From contig JAIUOO010000004.1 of the NCBI GenBank assembly GCA_020161695.1, forward strand, positions 62,001-126,000: a stretch of DNA of 64,000 nt. Reading direction: 5' to 3'. The DNA comes from Pseudomonadota bacterium. GTDB lineage: Bacteria; Pseudomonadota; Alphaproteobacteria; Rhizobiales; Phreatobacteraceae. The notes beneath the pieces were generated by a model. That model had not been told where the DNA came from. It searched no databases and worked only from the letters and a program-made list of their open reading frames with translations. Every line of letters starts with the position of its first letter. Position 1 is the stretch's first letter. The translations under genes and the position numbers were made by a program. This document shows, in pieces, positions 58,034 through 64,000 of the stretch.

Positions 58034-60730
58034 ATGTCGCTCTACCGCCTCGACCGGTTCTTCGCTCCGCGCTCGGTCGCCATCGTCGGCGCGACGGACC
58101 GGCCGCGCTCCATGGGGCAGGCCCTGATGGCCAACATGACGCGTGCGGGCTTCTCCGGCACGCTCTATCCGGTCAATCCGAAGCACCGGACGGTGGCGGG
58201 GCTTGCCGCTCATGGGAGCCTGTCGGACCTGCCGGAAGTGCCCGATCTCGCCGTGCTCGCGACGCCGGGAGCGACCATTCCCGGTCTCGTCGATGAAGCC
58301 GCGCGGATCGGCGTGCCCTCGGCCGTGGTGATCTCCGCGCTGGAGCGGCAGGGCTACGAGAAGGCTGCCGACCGGCTCGCCGGCGCCGTTCGCGACCGTG
58401 CCATCCGTCTCGTCGGCCCGAACTGCTTCGGCGTCATCGCGCCGCATGGCGGGGTCGATGCGAGTTTCTCCTCGCGGCGGACGCGGCCGGGCCCGCTCGC
58501 CCTCATCTCGCAATCGGGCGCCATCGCGGCGGCGCTGCTCGAATGGGCCGAGGTGCGCCATATCGGCTTTTCCGGCGTGGTGACGCTCGGCGACCAGCTC
58601 GATGTCGATACCGGCGATTGCCTCGACTATTTCGCCGCCGATTACCGGACACGCGCCATCCTCGTCTATATCGAGGCGATCCGGGACGTCCGGAAGTTCA
58701 TGGCGTCGGCCCGCGCAGCGGCACGCTCCAAGCCGGTGATCGTGCTGAAGTCCGGACGCAGCATGGCGGCGGCCAATGCGGCCCGGTCCCATACCGGCGC
58801 GCTGGCTGGCGCCGACGACGTCTATGCGGCGGCCTTCGCGCGGTCCGGGCTCGTCCGGGTCAACGATCTCGACGAACTGATCGCGGCGGCGGAGACGCTG
58901 TCGCGCTACCCGTCCTTCACCGGCGACCGGCTGAGCGTCGTCACCAATGGCGGGGGGCTCGGCGTGCTGGCGGTCGACGCGCTGATGGACCACGGCGGCA
59001 AGCTGGCAAGGCTCGGAGACGCGGCAAGGGAGAAGCTGGACAGGTCCATGCCGGCGACGTGGTCGGGCGGCAATCCCATCGACATCATCGGCGACGCCGA
59101 TGCCGAACGCTATGCGCAGGCGATGCAGGCGGCGCTCGAGGATCGCGAGAACGACGCGGTTCTGGTGATGAACTGCCCGACGGCGCTTCTGCCGAGCCGC
59201 GATGCGGCCGAGGCGGTGGCCGGGGTCGTGACCGACCAGAAGGCGAAGGGCGGGCGCACCAAGCCGGTCTTCACCGTCTGGCTCGGCGACCAGGAGGAGG
59301 CGACCGGCATCTTCGCCCGCGCGGGCCTGCCGAGCTACCCGACCGAGTCCGAGGCGGTGCGCGGCTTCATGCATCTCGTCCGCTACCGGCGCGGGCAGGA
59401 TGCGCTGATGGAGACGCCGGAGAGCCACGAGATCGTGCCGCCCGCCGGCCTCGCGGCGCTGCGCGCCGAACTGGACGCGGCGGTGAAGGCGAACAAGCGC
59501 TGGCTCGACCCGCTGCTGGTCGACCGCATCCTCACCGCCTACGGCATTCCAACCGTGCCGATCGCCGCCGCGCGCACGCCGCGCGAGGCGGGCGATTTCG
59601 CCGAGACGTTCCTGAAGGCCGGGCAGGCCATCGCGGTGAAGATCCTGTCGCCGGACATCACGCACAAGTCGGATGTCGGCGGCGTGCGCCTTGGCCTTGC
59701 GACGCGCGAGGCGGTGGAGGCGGCGGTCGGCGAGATGCTCGACCGCGTGGCGCGGCTGGTGCCGAAGGCGCGGATCGACGGCGTCATGGTCCAGCCGATG
59801 GTGCACCGGCCGGGGGCCATCGAGCTGATCGTCGGCCTCGCCGACGATCCGACCTTCGGTTCGGTCATGCTGTTCGGGCGCGGCGGCAAGGCGGTGGAGC
59901 TGATCAAGGATCGCGCGCTGGCGCTGCCGCCGCTGGACATGCGGATCGCGCGCGACATGATCGCGAGAACGCGGATCTCCAAGCAGATGGCCGGCTATCG
60001 CGACGTACCGCCGGTGGACACGGCGAAGGTCGCGGACATCCTCGTGCGGCTGTCGCAGCTCGCCGCCGACCTGCCGCAGGTCGCGGAAATCGACATCAAC
60101 CCGCTGCTCGCGGATGCGGGCGGGATCGTGGCGCTGGACGCGCGCATCGCAGTGGGCGCGCCGCGCGCGCGAGGGCTGGTGCGCGGCGGCCATCCGCGCT
60201 TCGCGATCCGGCCCTATCCGAAGGAGTGGGAGCGCGAGGCGGAGACCGAGAGCGGCTTCCGCTTCCGCGTCCGTCCCGTGCGGCCGGAGGACGAGGAACT
60301 GTTCCGCACCTTCCTCCAGCGCGTCGATCCCAACGATATCCGCCAGCGCTTCTTCACGCCGATCAAGGATTTCAGCCACGCCTTCGTCGCGCGCCTGACC
60401 CAGATCGACTATGCGCGGTCGATGGTGCTGGTGGCGCTCGACATCGAGACCGGCGATCTGCTCGGCGCGGTGCGCCTCCATGCCGACCCCGACAACGAGA
60501 ATGCCGAATATGCCGTGTTCGTGCGCAGCGACATGCAGGGGCGCGGCCTCGGCGGCATGCTGATGCGGATGATCATCGACTATGGCCGCGGCCACGGCAC
60601 GAAGCGCATCTACGGGCAGGTGCTGGCCGAGAATCGCGGCATGCTGACGCTTGCCCGCCAGCTCGGCTTCCGCGAAGGCCCCGACCCCGACGATCCCGGC
60701 CTGCGCAAGGTGGTGCTGGAACTGGCGTGA
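58034..60730 (+). CDS. Pat-type bifunctional acyl-CoA synthetase/GNAT protein acetyltransferase
   Basis: 898 aa. Order: CoA-binding domain (1-130, [23 protein letters not shown]), succinyl-CoA-ligase-like domain (150-460, [35 protein letters not shown] with His), ATP-grasp (about 480-700, [40 protein letters not shown]) and a C-terminal GNAT (about 745-898, [58 protein letters not shown]). Same plan as Salmonella Pat, which acetylates and silences acyl-CoA synthetases such as Acs. The window holds two such synthetases (AliA and the 37304 gene), possible targets. Confidence 0.9.
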   Translation: MSLYRLDRFFAPRSVAIVGATDRPRSMGQALMANMTRAGFSGTLYPVNPKHRTVAGLAAHGSLSDLPEVPDLAVLATPGATIPGLVDEAARIGVPSAVVISALERQGYEKAADRLAGAVRDRAIRLVGPNCFGVIAPHGGVDASFSSRRTRPGPLALISQSGAIAAALLEWAEVRHIGFSGVVTLGDQLDVDTGDCLDYFAADYRTRAILVYIEAIRDVRKFMASARAAARSKPVIVLKSGRSMAAANAARSHTGALAGADDVYAAAFARSGLVRVNDLDELIAAAETLSRYPSFTGDRLSVVTNGGGLGVLAVDALMDHGGKLARLGDAAREKLDRSMPATWSGGNPIDIIGDADAERYAQAMQAALEDRENDAVLVMNCPTALLPSRDAAEAVAGVVTDQKAKGGRTKPVFTVWLGDQEEATGIFARAGLPSYPTESEAVRGFMHLVRYRRGQDALMETPESHEIVPPAGLAALRAELDAAVKANKRWLDPLLVDRILTAYGIPTVPIAAARTPREAGDFAETFLKAGQAIAVKILSPDITHKSDVGGVRLGLATREAVEAAVGEMLDRVARLVPKARIDGVMVQPMVHRPGAIELIVGLADDPTFGSVMLFGRGGKAVELIKDRALALPPLDMRIARDMIARTRISKQMAGYRDVPPVDTAKVADILVRLSQLAADLPQVAEIDINPLLADAGGIVALDARIAVGAPRARGLVRGGHPRFAIRPYPKEWEREAETESGFRFRVRPVRPEDEELFRTFLQRVDPNDIRQRFFTPIKDFSHAFVARLTQIDYARSMVLVALDIETGDLLGAVRLHADPDNENAEYAVFVRSDMQGRGLGGMLMRMIIDYGRGHGTKRIYGQVLAENRGMLTLARQLGFREGPDPDDPGLRKVVLELA

Positions 60731-60861
60731 GGGGTGGGGATAGGCATTCGTGCAAAGGCAGATTGCGCCTGCCTTCCCGGGAAAAGTTGTCCATAGCGTT
60801 ACGCTGGATGGTATGATTTCCGCTATTCGCCGAAATCCCCCTCGATGAAGGAGTGCCTGCC

Positions 60862-61170
60862 ATGAGCGCCGAGATCACCGTCGTCGACAACCCGCAAGCG
60901 CAGCAGTTCCAGGTCGTGGTGGACGGCCACACTGCCTTTGCCGAGTATCGTCTGATCCGCGGCGCGATCATGTTCACGCATACGGAAGTGCCCGAGGCGC
61001 TCGGCGGTCGTGGCATCGGCTCTGCGCTCATCAAGGCTGGCCTGCAGGCGGCGCGCGACCGGGAGCTGAAGGTGATGCCGGTCTGCCCATTCTTCGCCGC
61101 GTGGTTCGGCAAGCACCCGGAAGACCGGGACCTGCTGCACCCGTCCTACAAGACCGCGCTGGGGCTCTGA
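60862..61170 (+). CDS. Small GNAT-family N-acetyltransferase (YjdJ-type)
   Basis: 102 aa. AAGGAG at 60848-60853 places the start at 60862 and not at the upstream GTG. The acetyl-CoA motif is EALGGRGIGSALIKAGLQAARDRELKVMPVCPFFAAWF in the short GNAT group of PF14542 type. Role unknown. Ends 3 nt from the converging autotransporter gene. Confidence 0.85.
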   Translation: MSAEITVVDNPQAQQFQVVVDGHTAFAEYRLIRGAIMFTHTEVPEALGGRGIGSALIKAGLQAARDRELKVMPVCPFFAAWFGKHPEDRDLLHPSYKTALGL

Positions 61171-61173
61171 CCG

Positions 61174-64000
61174 CTACCAGCTGTGCCGCAGGCCGAGATT
61201 GGCGCGGATGGAGCGGTGCCGGTCGCCGAGTTCGCCGTCGAGCGAGGCCGTGGCGCTGGTGCCGGTCGCGAGCCGGACCTCGGTGCCGAGGGTCGCCAGC
61301 AGCGTGTGGGCGGAGGCTCTGGCGCCGAACACGGTGAAGCCTGAATTGGCCAGCTGCTGGAACGAGGCGTCGGCCGCGCGCTGCGTGTTCGCCTGGAAGG
61401 CATAGGCGATGCGGCCGAAGGTCAGGAGGTCGGCGGTGGGGGCGACTGCTCTCATGCCGTCGACCCGCAGGCCGAGTTCGGTGCGCAGCGTGCCGGTCGT
61501 GCGCGCCGCATAGGCAAGCGCGAAGGCGCCGGCGGCGGGCGGCACGAAGGTCTCGCGATAGGAACCGGAGGCATAGCCGATGGCTTCGAGGGCAGCATAG
61601 GGCGTTACGGCCAGCGCGCGATTGCCGAAGCGCCGGCCTGCCTCGACGCGGCCGCCGAAGGTGTGGGCGACGGGTGCGGATGTGTAGGTCTCGAGCGGGC
61701 CGAGGCCAGCGGTGCGGCTGACGTCGAAACGGTTCCAGCCGTAGGAGACTGCCGCCGATACATAGCCTTCGCCGAGGCGGGTCGAGCCATAGAGGCCGAG
61801 CTGGAAATATTCGCCCGTGCCGGAGCCCCGCCCGCCGAGGCCGAAGGCGGTGCCGCCACCGGCCAGCGCGAAGCCGACCAGCGTGTCGGGGGAGATGCGG
61901 CGGTCGGCGCCGGCCGCGACGCCGAAGACCGACGTGGCCGTGCCGGCGGCGCCGGTGGCAGCGTCGGAAGCGGTGCGGCCCGCCTGGCCGAAGGCCTTGG
62001 TCCAGACGCTCCAGCCTGCCGCCACGCGGGCAGCGGGGGTGGCGCCGGTATCGGCCATCTCGATGAGCGAGGAGCCGGGCGCGGAGGCGGTCGCGCCACG
62101 CGCGCCCGCCATCGGGTCGAGCATGATCCCGAGAAAGGTCGAGGCCGTGGAGAACGATGTGGACTGCGCGCCGGTGCCCGCCTCGCCGTGCAATCGGTCG
62201 AGCGCATTGGCAAGCGCGCCGCCATAGAGATAGAGGAGCGAGTTGAAGGCCGAGGGCGGCGTGGCGCCGGCATCGAGACTGCGGTCGATGCCGGCTGCGA
62301 CATTGCGGGTGTTGGCCGTGCCTGTGCCCGCCAGCGCCGCGCCGGCGCGATAGGCAGCGATCGTCAGGGTGACGTCGTTGGCACCGTAGATGAGGCTGGC
62401 GAAGGGCGTCGTGCCGGGCGCGAGCGTGAACGTCCCGCTGACGCCGCCGGCGGCGGTGAGCAGGGTGCGCGTCTGTGCCTGGAACAGGGCCTGCGGCAGG
62501 CCCAGCGTCGCGCCGCCGAGCGAGGCCGTCCCGGTCACGGTGGTCTGCGCGCAGATGCAGGCACCATAGAAACTGCCGGGGGCGAGGGTCAGGTTGCCGT
62601 TGATCCGAAGCGTGCCGCCTGAGGGCATGATCATGGCGCCGGCCTGGATCGTCGTGGTGCCGACGCTGCCGTAGCCGGCGAGGAGGCCGCCGTACTGGAC
62701 AGTGACAGTCGCCGCGCCGGTCTCGTTGCTTGTCGCGAGCTGGAATGTGCCGGTGCTGGTGATGGTGGCGTTGCCGGTGCTGCTCGACTGAGAGAACCCA
62801 AGATAGTTGCTGCTGGTGATGGTGGCGGTGCCGGCCGTGCTGGCATCGTAGAACCGCAGGGAGCCGGAGTTGGTGATCGATGCGGAGCCGGCCGTGCTGC
62901 CGTCGTTGAAGAACAGCGTGGAAGTGCTGGTGATGGCGGCTGAGCCGGCAGTGCTCGTGCCGAAGAAGCTCACGCCGTAGCGATTGTTGATCGTCGCGGA
63001 GCCGGCCGAACTGCCGCCCAGGAAATGGATGAAGCTGTCATTGGTGATCGCGGCCGAGCCGGCGCTGCTTGCATGGTCGAACCGGATGAAGCCGTTGTTG
63101 ACGATGGTGGCGCCACCGGCGGTGCTGGTGGCGAGAAATGTCAGCGCTCCGCTGCCTGTGTTGGTGATCGTGGACGAGCCGGCCGTCGCCGCATCCCAGA
63201 AGTTCAGGATACCGGAGTTGGTGATCGCGGCGGTCGCGGCGGTGCTGTTGTGGAAGAAGCTGGTGACAGAGGAATTGGTGACGATGGACGATCCGGCGCT
63301 GCTGTTGTGGAAAAACGAGAGAGAGGAGCCGCTATTGATGCTGGCCGATCCGGCGGTCGATGTGTTGTGAAAGGAAAGGGCGCCGCTGTTGGTGATGGTG
63401 GCGGAGCCGGCGGTGCTGCTGTCGTAGAAGACGAGATTGCTGTCCCGAGCGTTGGTAATGATCGCTGAACCGGCCGTGGCGGTGTCGTGGAAGGTCAGGC
63501 TGTTGCTGGTGGCGATGGTGGAGGTGCCGGCCGTGCTGCTGCCGGAAAAGCGCATGGTGCCTGAATTGGTGATGGTCGCCGAGCCGGCGCTGCTGCTGTC
63601 GGTAAACTGAATGGTGCCGGAGCCGCTGATGGTCGCCGAGGCGGCCGTGCTGGAATCGTTGAACGAGAGGCTGGAATTCAGAAGGCCGTAGATCGTCGCG
63701 CTGCCGGCCGAACTGCTGTCGTTGAACGTCGTGATCCCACCATCCCAGTTGATGATGGTGGCGGTTCCGGCCGTGCTGGAATTGTTGAAGGTCAGCGCGC
63801 TGGCGTAGATGCTTTCGATTCTGGCGCTGCCGGCCGAACTGCTGTCGTTGAACGTCGTGGTTCCGCCGAAAGAGCTGATAATCGTGGCGCTGCCTGCCGT
63901 CGTACTGCCACCAAAGGTGGTGGAGGTGCCGCTGTTGACATTGACGATGGTTGCCGTGCCGGCGCTGCTCGTTCCGGAGAAGCTCACGGCTCCGAAATTC
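61174..64000 (-). CDS. Repeat-rich autotransporter (5' end beyond right edge)
   Basis: At least 942 codons; the N-terminus with signal peptide is outside the window. Residues upstream of 62710 are about 21 consecutive units of 18-21 residues with the pattern F-x-x-S-[ST]-A-G-[ST]-A-[TS]-I-x-N-S-G, an A-S-T-G-rich parallel beta-helix solenoid. A linker (about 62710-62130) has beta-helix-cap LAPGSFYGA, then FNSLLYLYGG. The last 280 residues are an autotransporter beta-barrel (WSVWTKAFGQAGR, GVAAGADRRISPDTLVGFALAGGG, LGLRHSW ending in an aromatic residue). It would be exported by type V secretion as a surface passenger. Confidence 0.9.
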   Translation of the reverse strand, partial: NFGAVSFSGTSSAGTATIVNVNSGTSTTFGGSTTAGSATIISSFGGTTTFNDSSSAGSARIESIYASALTFNNSSTAGTATIINWDGGITTFNDSSSAGSATIYGLLNSSLSFNDSSTAASATISGSGTIQFTDSSSAGSATITNSGTMRFSGSSTAGTSTIATSNSLTFHDTATAGSAIITNARDSNLVFYDSSTAGSATITNSGALSFHNTSTAGSASINSGSSLSFFHNSSAGSSIVTNSSVTSFFHNSTAATAAITNSGILNFWDAATAGSSTITNTGSGALTFLATSTAGGATIVNNGFIRFDHASSAGSAAITNDSFIHFLGGSSAGSATINNRYGVSFFGTSTAGSAAITSTSTLFFNDGSTAGSASITNSGSLRFYDASTAGTATITSSNYLGFSQSSSTGNATITSTGTFQLATSNETGAATVTVQYGGLLAGYGSVGTTTIQAGAMIMPSGGTLRINGNLTLAPGSFYGACICAQTTVTGTASLGGATLGLPQALFQAQTRTLLTAAGGVSGTFTLAPGTTPFASLIYGANDVTLTIAAYRAGAALAGTGTANTRNVAAGIDRSLDAGATPPSAFNSLLYLYGGALANALDRLHGEAGTGAQSTSFSTASTFLGIMLDPMAGARGATASAPGSSLIEMADTGATPAARVAAGWSVWTKAFGQAGRTASDAATGAAGTATSVFGVAAGADRRISPDTLVGFALAGGGTAFGLGGRGSGTGEYFQLGLYGSTRLGEGYVSAAVSYGWNRFDVSRTAGLGPLETYTSAPVAHTFGGRVEAGRRFGNRALAVTPYAALEAIGYASGSYRETFVPPAAGAFALAYAARTTGTLRTELGLRVDGMRAVAPTADLLTFGRIAYAFQANTQRAADASFQQLANSGFTVFGARASAHTLLATLGTEVRLATGTSATASLDGELGDRHRSIRANLGLRHSW

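Noticed and set aside
61500..64000. DNA-level repeats at the right edge as a CRISPR or satellite array
   Set aside because: The unit lengths vary in multiples of three, the frame stays open throughout and the protein pattern is a beta-solenoid ending in an autotransporter barrel.

Overview
The window is high-GC DNA (about two thirds G+C) with tightly packed, often ATGA-overlapping operons. The mix of genes is typical of a metabolically versatile alphaproteobacterium of the Hyphomicrobiales: a cyclohexanecarboxylate (ali/bad) cluster close in sequence to that of Rhodopseudomonas, a carbon-phosphorus lyase cluster in the rhizobial arrangement, many orphan or operon-linked ABC substrate-binding proteins, CoA-thioester enzymes, and a Pat-type protein acetyltransferase. 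I cannot name the genus. Almost everything is catabolic or scavenging. I see no phage, plasmid, insertion sequence, CRISPR or integrase.

Layout. (1) 1-6815, minus strand: a ureide/amino-acid scavenging operon with a carbamoylase-type nitrilase, polar amino-acid ABC permease and ATPase, two paralogous binding proteins flanking an allantoinase-like deacetylase, and an amidohydrolase cut by the left edge. A LysR regulator lies upstream, with a candidate T-N11-A box between them. (2) 7016-9581, plus: an orphan peptide-type binding protein and a YbaY+META envelope protein. (3) 9657-17119, minus: a CoA-ester operon (family III CoA-transferase, acyl-CoA dehydrogenase, AMACR-type racemase, MaoC hydratase, a 35-codon remnant of a CitE-type lyase), then two IclR regulators, a Bug-type binding protein and a cupin. 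(4) 17501-23781: badI-badH (minus), badR (plus), a Liv-type binding protein, aliA and aliB (minus). The badH/badR and aliB promoters share a palindromic operator that overlaps the -35 box. badK is absent. (5) 24361-33142, plus: a peptide/nickel-type ABC transporter followed by hydantoinase/oxoprolinase A and B. (6) 33172-38995, plus: a MocR regulator followed by a class III aminotransferase, a SnoaL-like protein, an enoyl-CoA hydratase and an acyl-CoA ligase. This set fits no pathway I can name.

(7) 39134-40551: a lower-GC homocysteine methyltransferase and tRNA-Arg(ACG). (8) 40747-45448: a histidine kinase, a flavoprotein disulfide reductase that has lost its redox cysteines, a secreted phytase-like esterase and a 58-aa gene. 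(9) 45466-57920: the phosphonate region. phnG-N read leftward from a Pho box, with an FkbM methyltransferase trailing. phnF is divergent, phnC-D-E-E read leftward from a second Pho box, and a hexapeptide acyltransferase reads rightward from a triple Pho box. (10) 58034-64000: a Pat acyl-CoA-synthetase/GNAT fusion, a small GNAT protein, and a large solenoid-repeat autotransporter that runs off the right edge.

Together the genes suggest an organism that feeds on ureides, peptides/hydantoins, alicyclic acids, dicarboxylic-type CoA esters and organophosphonates, with a local regulator for most blocks (LysR, IclR x2, MarR, MocR, GntR) and PhoB control of the phosphonate block.
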